Of a DNA stretch of 64,000 bases, positions 27,382-35,964 are shown piece by piece. Source of the stretch: Acrocarpospora pleiomorpha. Its GTDB lineage: Bacteria; Actinomycetota; Actinomycetes; Streptosporangiales; Streptosporangiaceae. A model generated the notes under the pieces. It made no database searches, was not told where the DNA came from, and saw nothing but the letters and a program-made list of their open reading frames with translations. A program made the position numbers and the translations under genes. The stretch spans positions 34,437-98,436 of the forward strand of contig NZ_BLAF01000044.1 in NCBI RefSeq assembly GCF_009687885.1, in the 5' to 3' direction. Numbering within the stretch: the first letter of the stretch is position 1; each line of letters begins with the position of its first letter.

Positions 27382-27654
27382 ATGAGCGCAACGTACGGCA
27401 TGTCGCCTCCTGTTCGTTCGGATGACGCGCACCCGTTGCGGACTATCCGGGAGATCCGCGCGTCCTTGCCCGGCGACCAGCTCGTCCACTTCGACGCCGA
27501 GCTCGCCGAGACCGATATTGCCGAGCTGGAATCGATGCTCACCCGCTGGGCCACGCTCGCCAACGACGGCTTCGAGGAGTTCCTCCTCTCGGCTCCGTTC
27601 GAGGACCTGGACTTCGGGGGCCGCTCCTACGATGAGCGGCCGGAGAGCGAGTGA
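27382..27654 (+). CDS. VapB-type antitoxin candidate
   Basis: A 90-residue acidic protein encoded directly upstream of a PIN-domain toxin gene and overlapping it by GTGA (27651-27654). ATG 27382 is preferred to GTG 27376 because GGAAGGAG (27367-27374) lies seven bases upstream. I see no clear DNA-binding fold in the N-terminus (SPPVRSDDAHPLRTIREIRASLPG); the C-terminus is acidic (EDLDFGGRSYDERPESE), as expected for the toxin-neutralising segment. The assignment rests on context and size. Confidence 0.7.
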   Translation: MSATYGMSPPVRSDDAHPLRTIREIRASLPGDQLVHFDAELAETDIAELESMLTRWATLANDGFEEFLLSAPFEDLDFGGRSYDERPESE

Positions 27655-28082
27655 TCTACCTCCTCGACACCAACGTGGTAGCCGAGCTCACGACCAGGCC
27701 GAAACCTGATCCGAACGTCATCGCCTGGTTCCGGGCGATCCCCACGCCGAATCTTTACCTGAGCGTCCTCACCGTCGCCGAGATCGAAGCAGGTGTCGCA
27801 GCCGTTGCTGATCCTGTGCGCAGGGCGCGGTACGGCCAGGCGCTGGCCCAGATCCGAATCGACTATCAGGGCCGGATCGCCTTGATCGGCGAACGGGAGG
27901 CAGGGGCGTATCTGGCCATCCATAAGACGCTCAAGCGCGCCGGGACAAGCATCGACCCGCCCGACGCCCTGATCGGCGCGACCGCCGTGGCCAACAACTG
28001 GACGCTGGCCACCCGCAACACCAAACACCTGGCCCGAACAGGTGCCCGCGTGGAGAATCCGTGGGAGGACCGTTCGGCGTAG
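27651..28082 (+). CDS. vapC: VapC-type PIN-domain toxin (ribonuclease)
   Basis: A 143-residue PIN domain. The acidic metal-binding residues are visible: D in LLDTNVVAEL (residue 6), E in VAEIEAG, D in PPDALIGATA and TRN in LATRNTKHL. Such toxins cleave tRNA or rRNA when the antitoxin is degraded, giving growth arrest, plasmid or island maintenance, or phage defence. The GTG start overlaps the antitoxin stop. Confidence 0.9.
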   Translation: MIYLLDTNVVAELTTRPKPDPNVIAWFRAIPTPNLYLSVLTVAEIEAGVAAVADPVRRARYGQALAQIRIDYQGRIALIGEREAGAYLAIHKTLKRAGTSIDPPDALIGATAVANNWTLATRNTKHLARTGARVENPWEDRSA

Positions 28083-28103
28083 AAATTCAGGGTCAAGAGC
28101 GCG

Positions 28104-28115
28104 CTTTTAATCCGT
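28104..28115 (+). repeat. short third copy of the tRNA-Lys anticodon-arm repeat
   Basis: CTTTTAATCCGT, preceded by GCG, matches the first 12 bases of the att-like repeats at 15501 and 26581 (with the preceding CG it extends 14 bases against the 15501 copy). It is directly followed by an istA remnant. This may mark an outer, older island edge; at 12-14 bases chance is not fully excluded. Confidence 0.45.
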
Positions 28116-28200
28116 TCGAGACCGGCCGCTGGTTCACCCCGCGTGTCGACCGGTTTGCCCAGGCCACTGTCCGCACCAACAAGTACACCGTCCGGCGACC
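28115..28200 (+). pseudogene. IS21-family istA transposase remnant
   Basis: The frame reads FETGRWFTPRVDRFAQ followed by ATVRTNKYTVR, which closely resembles the IstA segment PRVDRxxxVTVRTNRYSVPVRL near the C-terminus of IS21 transposases. Only about 28 codons remain. The rest of the gap to 28317 holds nothing I recognise. Confidence 0.7.
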
Positions 28201-28317
28201 ATGCGGCACTTCGCGCTGACCGCAGGTCTGTTCCGCGGACCAGACCCTAGGCAATCGAGGCATGCCCGTTCCGCCGCTGGACGGGAGATCGGGCCGCGAA
28301 GGACGCCCCGGTTCTCG

Positions 28318-28692
28318 TCAGAAGGCGTACGGCCCGAACCGCCCCCAGGCCACCACCGCGGCCAGGATCAGCAGCACCAAGTTCAGCGCCAGATACGGGA
28401 ACTCCCCGCGCCGCGCGTGCACCACCATCGCGCCGACCATCATGAGCACCAGCCCGGTCGCGGCGAGCGGCACCAGGATCGGGGCGATGCCGGTCACCGC
28501 CGGGAGTATCAGTCCGATCGCGGCCAGCACCTCAATGACGCCGAGCGCCTTGATCGCGGGCGGCGGCCAGCCCTCGTACAAGCCCAGGCCGGAGGCGATC
28601 AGCTGCTCCCGCGATCGCAGCAGCTTCGTCGCGCCGGAGAACAGGAACGCGGCCGCGAGCAGCCCAACAATGACCCAGAGGACGACGTTCAT
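28318..28692 (-). CDS. DoxX-family membrane protein
   Basis: A 124-residue protein with four hydrophobic helices (about 3-20, 47-66, 70-90 and 98-117), beginning MNVVLWVIVGLLAAAFLFSG and containing KLLRSREQL and LGVIEVLAAIGLILPAVTG, as in short DoxX/DoxD proteins. These are linked to redox or quinone metabolism but have no general assigned reaction. It is divergent from a MarR gene across a 39-bp perfect palindrome and is probably repressed by that MarR. Confidence 0.88.
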   Translation of the reverse strand: MNVVLWVIVGLLAAAFLFSGATKLLRSREQLIASGLGLYEGWPPPAIKALGVIEVLAAIGLILPAVTGIAPILVPLAATGLVLMMVGAMVVHARRGEFPYLALNLVLLILAAVVAWGRFGPYAF

Positions 28693-28748
28693 GATTCACC
28701 CTGCCGTAGATTTAGTTAAACGGTGAAGTGAAACATAGACCCTTATGA

Positions 28749-28787
28749 CTTCAACGCGCAAGTGATCAACACTTGCGCGTTGAAGTT
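28749..28787. promoter_or_regulatory. 39-bp perfect palindrome, operator between doxX and marR
   Basis: ACTTCAACGCGCAAGTG (28749-28765) and CACTTGCGCGTTGAAGT (28771-28787) are exact reverse complements around ATCAA. Each arm is itself a weak ACTT-n8-AAGT dyad, so two MarR dimers could bind side by side. It lies 12 bp before the marR GTG (28800) and 56 bp before the doxX start, so it covers both promoters. Confidence 0.85.
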
Positions 28788-28799
28788 ATACTCGATGAC

Positions 28800-29288
28800 G
28801 TGACCGACGAACCCCGCTGGCTGGACTCCGCCGAGGAGCAGACCTGGATCACCCTGGTCGCCATGCTGTTCCGACTGCCGGCCGCCCTCGACGCGCAGCT
28901 GCAACGCGACGCCGGACTCAGCCACTTCGAGTACCTGATCCTCGCCAGCCTGTCCGAGGCCCCGGAGCGCACGCTGCGGATGAGCGTCCTGGCTCTGCTC
29001 TCCGAGGGCTCGCTCCCCCGCCTCTCGCAGGCCGTCGGCCGCCTGGAGAAGCGCGGCTGGGTGCGCCGCACGCCCGACCCGACCGACGGCCGTTACACGC
29101 TCGCGATCCTCACCGACGACGGCTTCGACAAGATCGTCGCGACCGCGCCCGGCCACGTCGCCGAGGTTCGCCGCCTGGTCTTCGACCCGATGACCAAGGC
29201 ACAGCCGAAACAACTGCGCGAGATCGGCGCCCGGGTACTGCGCGCCGTAGACCCGAACGGCCCGCGCCCCGGAACCCACCCCTTCTGA
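28800..29288 (+). CDS. MarR-family transcriptional regulator
   Basis: A 162-residue regulator. The GTG at 28800 is used; an earlier in-frame TTG (28773) lies within the palindromic operator. The winged helix is LSHFEYLILASLSEAPERTLRMSVLALLSEGSLPRLSQAVGRLEKRGWVRRTPDPTDGRYTLAILT, with the DPTDGR wing of MarR. It most likely regulates itself and the divergent doxX gene. Confidence 0.92.
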   Translation: MTDEPRWLDSAEEQTWITLVAMLFRLPAALDAQLQRDAGLSHFEYLILASLSEAPERTLRMSVLALLSEGSLPRLSQAVGRLEKRGWVRRTPDPTDGRYTLAILTDDGFDKIVATAPGHVAEVRRLVFDPMTKAQPKQLREIGARVLRAVDPNGPRPGTHPF

Positions 29289-29401
29289 CCAACGCCTTGG
29301 AGCACCACATCGGAACGAAAGCCGGCGACCACATCCGGTTCGTCTGCGGCCGCGACGGCGCCCTCACCCGCGTCAAACGGGTGAGCCCGGGAAGGCGACG
29401 G

Positions 29402-30199
29402 TCAGGCCTCGCCGAGGTCGGTGCAGTGTGCGATCGTCGCATCGTCGGCCGCCACTGCGTGGCGCGCCTCCGCCTGACGGACACGATGGATGATTTCGGC
29501 GGGTCCGCTCGTCGCCAGGACGGTCATGACCTCTGGCCAGTCGGCGAGCTGGAACCGGTCCACGATGCGGCTGGCTCCATTGCTGAGCAGGGCGGCGCCG
29601 GCTAGTTCGGAGATCGGGCAGCTTCCGGTGATCGCCTCGTCTGCCGCCCGCGGGTCGTCCTTGGCCACCCAGAAGCCGTCCGTCCGGTTCCGGTTGGCGC
29701 GCAAGTCTCGCAGGAGCCGCTGGTATTCGTCGCCACCCGCGGCGGCGGCCTCGATCGCGGGCTGGTACGACCGGCTGATGATCACCTCCCGCGGATCGGA
29801 GACGACGAGCGGCGCATCATCTGCTCTGTCCAGGACGAGAACCGAGTCACCGAGCACCAGGTACTCGATGAGGCCGTCGGACAGGCGCAGGATGGCGACC
29901 GTCGCCGACGGACTGATGGGGTTGGCGACGTCGCAGGTGTCCCGGTGATCGTCCGTCACCCGCTCGATGGCCTCGGCGAGCAACTCCGAAAGACTGCGGT
30001 CCCGCACGAGTGACAACAGGCTCAGGAGGCTGCCTCCCAGGTGGCTGGCATACCAGGCCACCCCATGCCGGCAGATCGATTCACTGCCGGGGATGCCGGC
30101 GCCGTCGATCAGCACAGCTGCCGTCGGCACGGCGCCGGTGAAGTCCTCGTTAACGCGGCCGGCCCGTCCCGCGGCCACGCTCGTCATCGCCACCCGCAT
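29402..30199 (-). CDS. PP2C-like protein phosphatase domain protein
   Basis: A 265-residue cytoplasmic protein with the shape of a PP2C fold: GRVNEDFTGAVPTAAVLIDGAG near the N-terminus (the ED and DG acidic residues), PSATVAILRLSDGLIEYLVLGDSVLVL in the middle (the usual GDS segment) and ALLSNGASRIVD plus DDATIAH near the end (usual D-G and D-D-T). Several metal ligands look altered (N in LLSNGA where D is usual), so catalytic activity is uncertain. The start at 30199 has GGAGGG upstream; ATG 30187 is an alternative. Confidence 0.75.
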   Translation of the reverse strand: MRVAMTSVAAGRAGRVNEDFTGAVPTAAVLIDGAGIPGSESICRHGVAWYASHLGGSLLSLLSLVRDRSLSELLAEAIERVTDDHRDTCDVANPISPSATVAILRLSDGLIEYLVLGDSVLVLDRADDAPLVVSDPREVIISRSYQPAIEAAAAGGDEYQRLLRDLRANRNRTDGFWVAKDDPRAADEAITGSCPISELAGAALLSNGASRIVDRFQLADWPEVMTVLATSGPAEIIHRVRQAEARHAVAADDATIAHCTDLGEA

Positions 30200-30491
30200 G
30201 CTCTGCCGCCGCCCTCCCGCCGATCAAGGCGTCGACCATGCAACCGCCTGCCCACTTTGGAAGCACACATCTGCCGCCGCGCGGAGGCGTCGGGCCCACA
30301 GTCCGGCCCTTGATCAGTATCCGGATTCGCCGCGAGCCGCGCGATCCAGGATGAGCAACTCGTCACCATACGTGAGCCGCATGGCGGGGGCGACAACCAG
30401 GCGGAGATCGGCGTCCGCGGTGGCGCCGAAACAACCTCGGCCCGCAGACCCGCAGCCGCCAGAGTGTGGTCGCTTCTCTCGTGAACACCGA
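30200..30491. other. 292-bp gap without a recognisable gene
   Basis: Short minus-strand frames here (for example one ending RLTYGDELLILDRAARGE) do not join into a gene that I recognise. They may be remnants of a lost gene. Confidence 0.3.
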
Positions 30492-31292
30492 TCAGGTCGT
30501 TGACCTGAACTGCCCCGGAGTACGGCCATCCCCTGCCGGGCCCCGATACGCCTGCGCGATGTCCATCCAGCGATCGGCCTCCGCGCCCGCCGCCGCCAGG
30601 TCGAGATCGTCCCGATGCCGCCGCCGCGTCACCAGCAGGCAGAAGTCCGCCGCCGACCCCGTGATCCTGTTCGGCGAATCCTCGGGCCCGAACGTCCACA
30701 ACGCCCCGGACGGCCCGGTCAGCTCGAACCGGAACTCCGTCTCCGGCGGGGTCAGCCCCCGGGCCAGATACCCGAACGTCCAGGTCCGGATGGAGAAGGC
30801 AACGATGAGCTGGATCCTGTCTGTGCGTTCCGGCTTGATGCCCAGTGCGTCGGCGATGTCCTGGCCGTGGCCGAACAGCTCCATCATGCCCGCCATGCCG
30901 AGCACGGCCGGGGGCAGCGGATTGACCAGCCACGGCACCATCTGGTCCGGCGGAGCGGCGGCCAGCGCTTTGATGGCGCCGTCCCGCTCGGCCCGCCACC
31001 GGGTCAGCAGCACGTCCGGCGGCTCGGCGAGGAAGCCCGCCATCGCGTGCCGGACATTGGCGTCGAAGTCCGGCGAGAGCTTCGACGCCAGCGCGGCGAA
31101 CGCCTCAGCGTTGGACGCGGCCAGGCCCGCCATCCGGAACGTCGCCGACAGGTGCGCGATCTGGTGCGCGATCGTCCAGCCCGGCGAGGGCGTCTCCAGC
31201 GCCCACTTCGCGGCGGGCAGGTCGGCCACCATGCGGTCCACGTCGTCGCCGTCCGCCGTGAGCGCGGCGATCACAAGATTCAGGTCGGTCAT
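30492..31292 (-). CDS. TIGR03084-type DinB-like metal-binding protein
   Basis: A 266-residue protein. ATG 31292 is used (GAGAGGG upstream); the longer frame adds a non-conserved tail. It opens MTDLNLVIAALTADGDDVDRMVADLPAAKWALETPSPGWTIAHQIAHLSAT, the mycothiol-dependent maleylpyruvate isomerase/DinB helix bundle with the PxPGWTIxHQIAHL metal-binding histidines, and has FGHGQDIADALG with a third histidine. The reaction is unknown; mycothiol-linked chemistry is plausible in an actinomycete. Confidence 0.8.
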   Translation of the reverse strand: MTDLNLVIAALTADGDDVDRMVADLPAAKWALETPSPGWTIAHQIAHLSATFRMAGLAASNAEAFAALASKLSPDFDANVRHAMAGFLAEPPDVLLTRWRAERDGAIKALAAAPPDQMVPWLVNPLPPAVLGMAGMMELFGHGQDIADALGIKPERTDRIQLIVAFSIRTWTFGYLARGLTPPETEFRFELTGPSGALWTFGPEDSPNRITGSAADFCLLVTRRRHRDDLDLAAAGAEADRWMDIAQAYRGPAGDGRTPGQFRSTT

Positions 31293-31554
31293 GTCGGTGC
31301 CCTCTCGCCCGGATGTCGCAAGACCCGTCCGTTTCATCGTCACGAGAGACGTCCACCCGCCGCACCTTTTGCCGTGCTGTGACATGGCCGATCCTTCGGA
31401 TCGGCGGGCTCGGCCGCCTTCAGCTTGTGCCTTCCCTCGTCTCTCCGGCCGCTTCGCGACCTGCGTTCCTCAGCCCAGACACAGGCGCGGCCAAGCCGGA
31501 ACATACGACTTACGGTGCGGAGATTGCCCTGGGAAACGCTCAGGCGCGGGCGAG

Positions 31555-32391
31555 CTATTCGGGCAGCCAGGTCGCGCGGTCGCTCACACCCACGCTGACC
31601 GGCAGCTGGACCACCGCGCGCGGGTGGGCGAGGTCAGCAATCTGGAAGACGAACAGCGCCCCCCGCCGGGCGACCGGGTCGTGGCCGAAGACCAGGAGCC
31701 ACTCCCCCACCGGCACCGGGCGCCCGGCCTGCCAGCCCGCGCCCAGGTTGACCTGGCGGGGCCCGAGCGCGAGGATCGGCAGGCCGGCGGGCAGCCAGAA
31801 CGGTTCCCTGGTTCCGCAGCGCGGGAGCAGGCCCACCCGGGTTCCCCGCCCGGGCTGCGCCACATACGGCAGCCGGGTCTTCAGCAGGGCCGCCGCCCGG
31901 TGGTAGGCCACCGGGGGATGGACCATCACCAGGTATCGCTCGGTGAGCGCCACCGCGCTGATGAACGGCGCCGGGTCCGCCAGCGCGAACGGCACCGTGC
32001 GCACCACCGTGCCGTCGGGCTCGGCGGTGAGATGCTCGGCGCAGCCCAGATCCGGGTACGTGACGACGGTGTGCCAACAGCCCGTCCGCGCGTCCCGTGC
32101 CGGGCGGGCCACGGTGATGTCCGGCCCGCCGGAGGGGCACATCCAGAGCGCGGGGGCGAGGGCGGGAATCGGCCCGAACGGCGGCCTGCCGCACAGGGGC
32201 GCCGGCGCGCGGTACCAGCGTGCGACTCCGTCGCGGAGCCGTACGCCCGAGTGCACGAGCGGCCCCGCGAGCGGGTGGGCGGCGCGCGGGTTGGGCAGCG
32301 CCTGGACCAGCGAGCCGGTCAGCCCGGCGGGCAGGCAGCCCTCGATCATCAGCCGATCCTCGGCCAGAAGTGCGACGTCGTGTGCGGTCAT
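31555..32391 (-). CDS. carotenoid-oxygenase-like protein, short
   Basis: A 278-residue protein resembling the propeller part of carotenoid cleavage oxygenases (LMIEGCLPAGLTGSLVQALPNP at the start, HPLAGPLVHSGVRLRDGVARWYRA, and VALTERYLVMVHPPVAYHRAAALL). Family members are about 450 aa with four iron-binding histidines; here the protein is much shorter and the complete His set is not apparent, so it may be inactive or divergent. It is divergent from a TetR gene with a shared inverted repeat. The start is supported by GGGAGGG seven bases upstream. Confidence 0.6.
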   Translation of the reverse strand: MTAHDVALLAEDRLMIEGCLPAGLTGSLVQALPNPRAAHPLAGPLVHSGVRLRDGVARWYRAPAPLCGRPPFGPIPALAPALWMCPSGGPDITVARPARDARTGCWHTVVTYPDLGCAEHLTAEPDGTVVRTVPFALADPAPFISAVALTERYLVMVHPPVAYHRAAALLKTRLPYVAQPGRGTRVGLLPRCGTREPFWLPAGLPILALGPRQVNLGAGWQAGRPVPVGEWLLVFGHDPVARRGALFVFQIADLAHPRAVVQLPVSVGVSDRATWLPE

Positions 32392-32411
32392 GACCGACGC
32401 CCTCCCGAAAA

Positions 32412-32448
32412 CATAACAGTGTTGTGGTTAATAAATATCGCTGTTATG
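32412..32448. promoter_or_regulatory. TetR operator candidate
   Basis: CATAACAG (32412-32419) and CTGTTATG (32441-32448) form a perfect 8-bp inverted repeat with 21 bp between, in the 70-bp divergent gap between the carotenoid-oxygenase-like gene and the tetR gene. The AT-rich centre (GGTTAATAAATATCG) could hold both promoters. Confidence 0.65.
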
Positions 32449-32461
32449 CAACAATGTCAAG

Positions 32462-33118
32462 GTGAGCCCTCGACGATCGGACCCCGCCACCAAGCCCGCC
32501 CTCGTGGACATCGCGGCCCGACTGCTCGCCGAGAACGGCCCGCAGGCGCTCTCCACCCGCCGCATCGCCGCCGAGGCCGACAGCTCCACGATGACCGTCT
32601 ACACCCACTTCGGCGGCATGAGCGGGCTCGTCCGCGAGATGGTCAGGGAGGGCTTCGCCCGGCTGCAGGAACGCCTCACCAGCGTGCGGGCGACCGAGGA
32701 TCCCGTGGCCGACATGGCACTGCTCGGCCGCGCCTACCGCTTCAACGCCCTGGCCAACCCGCACCTCTACGCGGTGATGTTCGGCGGCTCCTCGCTGGCC
32801 GGGTTCTCGCTGTCGGAGGAGGACCGCCAGCACGGCCGTTACACCCTGGGCAACGTGGCCGAATGCGCCGAGCGCTGCCTGGCGAGCGGCCGGTTCCGGC
32901 CGGGGGACGCGATCCTGGTGGCGCACCAGATGTGGATGGCCGTCCACGGCCTGGTCACGCTGGAGCTGGGCGGCTACCTCATCCCGCCGTATGACGCGGA
33001 CGCTTGCGTGGAGGCGCAGCTGGTCGGACTGATGGTGAGCGCGGGCGACGCCTGGGAGCTGGCCACCGAATCGGTGGCACGGTCACGGGAGCGGATCGAC
33101 GAGATCCAGATGTATTAA
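32462..33118 (+). CDS. TetR/AcrR-family regulator
   Basis: A 218-residue repressor with an N-terminal HTH (ALVDIAARLLAENGPQALSTRRIAAEADSSTMTVYTHFGGMSGLVREM) and an all-helical ligand domain with FGGSSLAGFSLSEEDR. The GTG start lies only 14 bp after the operator, so transcripts may be nearly leaderless. It probably represses itself and the divergent gene. Confidence 0.9.
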   Translation: MSPRRSDPATKPALVDIAARLLAENGPQALSTRRIAAEADSSTMTVYTHFGGMSGLVREMVREGFARLQERLTSVRATEDPVADMALLGRAYRFNALANPHLYAVMFGGSSLAGFSLSEEDRQHGRYTLGNVAECAERCLASGRFRPGDAILVAHQMWMAVHGLVTLELGGYLIPPYDADACVEAQLVGLMVSAGDAWELATESVARSRERIDEIQMY

Positions 33119-33271
33119 CCCCGTTTTCCGCATGTGGCCCTTCGTCACAGGTCAGCCGCTATGGCCGATCGGGAACCAGCTGTAATCAGAGCTGATCGAG
33201 CGCGGTGACGTGCGGAAACAGGATTAACCAGAGACCCGTCCCATAGACAGCCGCAGCTGTCCAGATCACGA

Positions 33272-34969
33272 CTACAGCGGCACGTTGCCGTGTTTGCGCT
33301 GGACGGGGTCCGCGCGTTTGCCGCGCAGCATCTCCAGGCCGCGGGCGATGGCCGCGCGGGTCTGCTCCGGGTCGATGACGTCGTCGATGAGGCCGCGCTC
33401 GGCCGCGTAGTAAGGATGCATGAGCTGCCCGGTGTATTCGTGGACCAGCTCGGCGCGCAGGCCCTCCTGGTCGGCGGCGGTGGCCAGCTCCTTGCGGAAC
33501 AGCACGTTCACCGCGCCCTCCGCGCCCATCACGGCGATCTCGTTGGTCGGCCAGGCCAGCGCCAGATCGCAGCCGATGGAACGCGAGTCCATCACGATGT
33601 ACGCCCCGCCGTAGGCCTTGCGCAGAATCACCGATATCCGGGGAACGGTGGCCTCGCAGTAGGCGTACAGCAGTTTGGCGCCGTGCCGGATCACGCCCGC
33701 CTGCTCCTGGTCGGTGCCGGGCAGGAATCCTGGCACGTCCACCAGGGTCACCAGCGGGATGCCGAAGGCATCACAGAACCGTACGAAACGGGCCGCCTTC
33801 TGGGCGGCCTGCACGTCCAGCACGCCGGCCAGGGACAGCGGCTGGTTGCCGACCACGCCGACGGTGTGGCCGTCGATCCGGGCCAGCAGGCAGACCACGT
33901 TCGGCGCCCAGTCCTCGTGGAGTTCGATGAATTCGCCGTCGTCGACCAGTTCGGCGACGACGGCGCGCATGTCGTAGGGCTTGTTCGGCTCGACCGGGAC
34001 GATCCCGGCCAGGGCGGGGCGCAGCTCGGTGGTCGCGCCGCGCGCCGGGCCGCCAGGGGGCGGCTCCAGGTTGTTGCCGGGCAGCAGCGAGACCAGGTAG
34101 CGGACGTCGGCGAAGCAGCTGTCCTCGTCGTCGTGGACGAAGGTGGCCACGCCGGTCCCGGCGTGCACGCCCGCGCCGCCGAGCTGCTCGTGCGTGACCC
34201 GCTGCCCGCTCACCGCGGCGACCACGTCGGGCCCGGTCAGATACATCTTGGCGATGTCGCGGACCATGAACGTGAAGTCCGACAGCGCGGGCGAGTAGGC
34301 CGCGCCCCCGGCGCACGGCCCGAGGATGACGCTGATCTGCGGGATCACCCCGGACGCCCGCACATGGCGGTGGAAGATGCCGCCGTAGCCGTGCAGGGCC
34401 AGCACGCCCTCCTGGATCCGCGCGCCGCCGCTGTCGTTGAGCGCGATCAGCGGCGCGCCGGTGGCGATGGCCAGATCCATCACCTTGTGGATCTTGGAGG
34501 CGTGCGCCTCGCCCAGCGAGCCGCCGAAGACGGTGAAGTCCTGGGCGTAGACGAAGACCCGGCGGCCGGCGATGGTGCCGGATCCGGCGATCACGCCGTC
34601 GGTGTGCGGCCGGTTCTCGCCGATCTTCAGGCCGTGCGCCTGGGTGCGGCGGTAGCGGTCGAGCTCGTCGAAGGAGCCCTCGTCCAGCAGCGCGGCGAGC
34701 CGCTCGCGCGCGGTGCGCTTGCCGAGGGCGCGCTGCCGCGCCGCCGCCGCGGCGTCGCCCGTCGCGATCCGGTCCCGCAAGTTGCCGTGCTCACGCCGCA
34801 GGCCTGCCATGGTGCGCGGGTCCGGCGGTGGCGGATCCACGAAGACGTCCGGGACGGGCACGTCGACCACGGACCGGCCGTTGACCCTCCGCACCGAACT
34901 GCCCACGGCACGCACTCCCCTTCCTGGGGGTTCCGGGAGCGGTCTGAGGTCCTCCCGCGAGACCGTCAT
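33272..34969 (-). CDS. acyl-CoA carboxylase beta subunit (carboxyltransferase)
   Basis: A 565-residue PccB/AccD-type carboxyltransferase that moves CO2 from biotin to acetyl- or propionyl-CoA. It has two crotonase-fold halves; ALNDSGGARIQEGV and GPCAGGAAYSPALSDF form the N-half oxyanion site, and VDVPGFLPGTDQE and RKAYGGAYIVMDSR the C-half. The ATG at 34969 overlaps the stop of the upstream reductase (ATGA). About 50 extra N-terminal residues (to DPRTMAGLRREHG) are unusual. No biotin carrier or carboxylase gene is adjacent. It may supply malonyl- or methylmalonyl-CoA for polyketide synthesis. Confidence 0.92.
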   Translation of the reverse strand: MTVSREDLRPLPEPPGRGVRAVGSSVRRVNGRSVVDVPVPDVFVDPPPPDPRTMAGLRREHGNLRDRIATGDAAAAARQRALGKRTARERLAALLDEGSFDELDRYRRTQAHGLKIGENRPHTDGVIAGSGTIAGRRVFVYAQDFTVFGGSLGEAHASKIHKVMDLAIATGAPLIALNDSGGARIQEGVLALHGYGGIFHRHVRASGVIPQISVILGPCAGGAAYSPALSDFTFMVRDIAKMYLTGPDVVAAVSGQRVTHEQLGGAGVHAGTGVATFVHDDEDSCFADVRYLVSLLPGNNLEPPPGGPARGATTELRPALAGIVPVEPNKPYDMRAVVAELVDDGEFIELHEDWAPNVVCLLARIDGHTVGVVGNQPLSLAGVLDVQAAQKAARFVRFCDAFGIPLVTLVDVPGFLPGTDQEQAGVIRHGAKLLYAYCEATVPRISVILRKAYGGAYIVMDSRSIGCDLALAWPTNEIAVMGAEGAVNVLFRKELATAADQEGLRAELVHEYTGQLMHPYYAAERGLIDDVIDPEQTRAAIARGLEMLRGKRADPVQRKHGNVPL

Positions 34970-35964
34970 CGGACCGCCACCAGGTCGGTCCCCGCCTGGC
35001 GGGCGGTGATCCGCCCGGTGTCGCGCAGCCAGCGCACGGTGTCGCGCATGGTCTCGGCCAGCGGTCTGGCCCGGACGCCGAGCGTGGAGGCCTGCTCCTC
35101 GACGGGGGCGGCGACGGCGCAGGTGTAGACGGCGCCGTACTGGGCGGGGATGTGCCAGGGCCACCAGCGCTGGGCCAGGTCGGCGAAGCGGGCGGCCGGG
35201 AGCATCGCCCGGGCGGGCAGGAACGCGGTGCGCAGCGGGCGGCCGGTGACCTCGCGGAGCGCGCCGAGGAACTCCCGCGTCGCCACATACCGCCCAGGTC
35301 CGAAATGTCGCCCGGTGAGGTCGGGGGCGGTGAGGGCGCGGACGTGCAGTTCGGCGGTGTCGCGGACGTCTCCTAGGGGGAATCCGCCGGTCGGCCACAT
35401 CGGCATCAGGCCCCGCAGCACATCCCGGATCCGGGCGTTCTGGTCACCGAGCCGGGGATCGTCGGGCCCGGCCAGCGCGGGCGGGTAGGTGATCACCACG
35501 GGCACGCCGTCCAGCTGGTGGCCGCGCGCCACCTCCTCCGCGCCCGCCTTGCTGGCCAGGTACGTCTCCCGTGGCCGCCCGACCGGCGTGGCCGGGCCGA
35601 TCACGCCCAGCGGCGCGGGGAACAGCGCCCCCACGGTGGACACGTGCACGATCCTGCCGACGCCCGCCCGCCGGGCCTCGCCCAGCACCACCTCGGCGCC
35701 GCGCGTGTTCACCCGGCGCATCTCCGCGTGCCGCCTGCTGTCGAAGGAATAGACGGCGGCCGCGTGCAGCACCGCGTCCACGCCGCGCACCGCCCGGCGC
35801 ACGGCGGCCTCGTCGGTGATGTCCCCGGCCACCACATCCATGGCCTCGTGCTCCACCCCGGACGGATCCCGGGCGAGCAGCCGGACCCGGTGACCCGCCC
35901 GGATGAGGGCCGCGACCGAATGGGAGCCGACGAATCCCGTGCCGCCGGTCACGCACACCAGCAT
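34966..35964 (-). CDS. NAD-dependent epimerase/dehydratase (extended SDR)
   Basis: A 332-residue extended SDR. It has an N-terminal TGGTGFVGSH nucleotide site, a DITDEAAVRRAV acidic turn, HVSTVGALF, and the catalytic Tyr-Lys as TYLASKAGAEEVA. It resembles the dihydroflavonol-4-reductase group. It is translated just before the carboxyltransferase gene with an ATGA overlap. The substrate is unknown. Confidence 0.87.
   Translation of the reverse strand: MLVCVTGGTGFVGSHSVAALIRAGHRVRLLARDPSGVEHEAMDVVAGDITDEAAVRRAVRGVDAVLHAAAVYSFDSRRHAEMRRVNTRGAEVVLGEARRAGVGRIVHVSTVGALFPAPLGVIGPATPVGRPRETYLASKAGAEEVARGHQLDGVPVVITYPPALAGPDDPRLGDQNARIRDVLRGLMPMWPTGGFPLGDVRDTAELHVRALTAPDLTGRHFGPGRYVATREFLGALREVTGRPLRTAFLPARAMLPAARFADLAQRWWPWHIPAQYGAVYTCAVAAPVEEQASTLGVRARPLAETMRDTVRWLRDTGRITARQAGTDLVAVR

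Noticed and set aside
28201-28726. Plus-strand frames across the DoxX gene
   Set aside because: They are shadows; the minus strand encodes a four-helix DoxX protein with a proper start next to its operator.
29297-29605. A 102-codon + strand frame downstream of the second marR gene
   Set aside because: It runs into the PP2C-like gene on the opposite strand, has no good ribosome-binding site and no family features.
33290-35128. A 612-codon + strand frame over the acyl-CoA carboxylase gene
   Set aside because: The opposite strand has unmistakable carboxyltransferase motifs; this frame is His/Gly/Arg/Val-rich noise.
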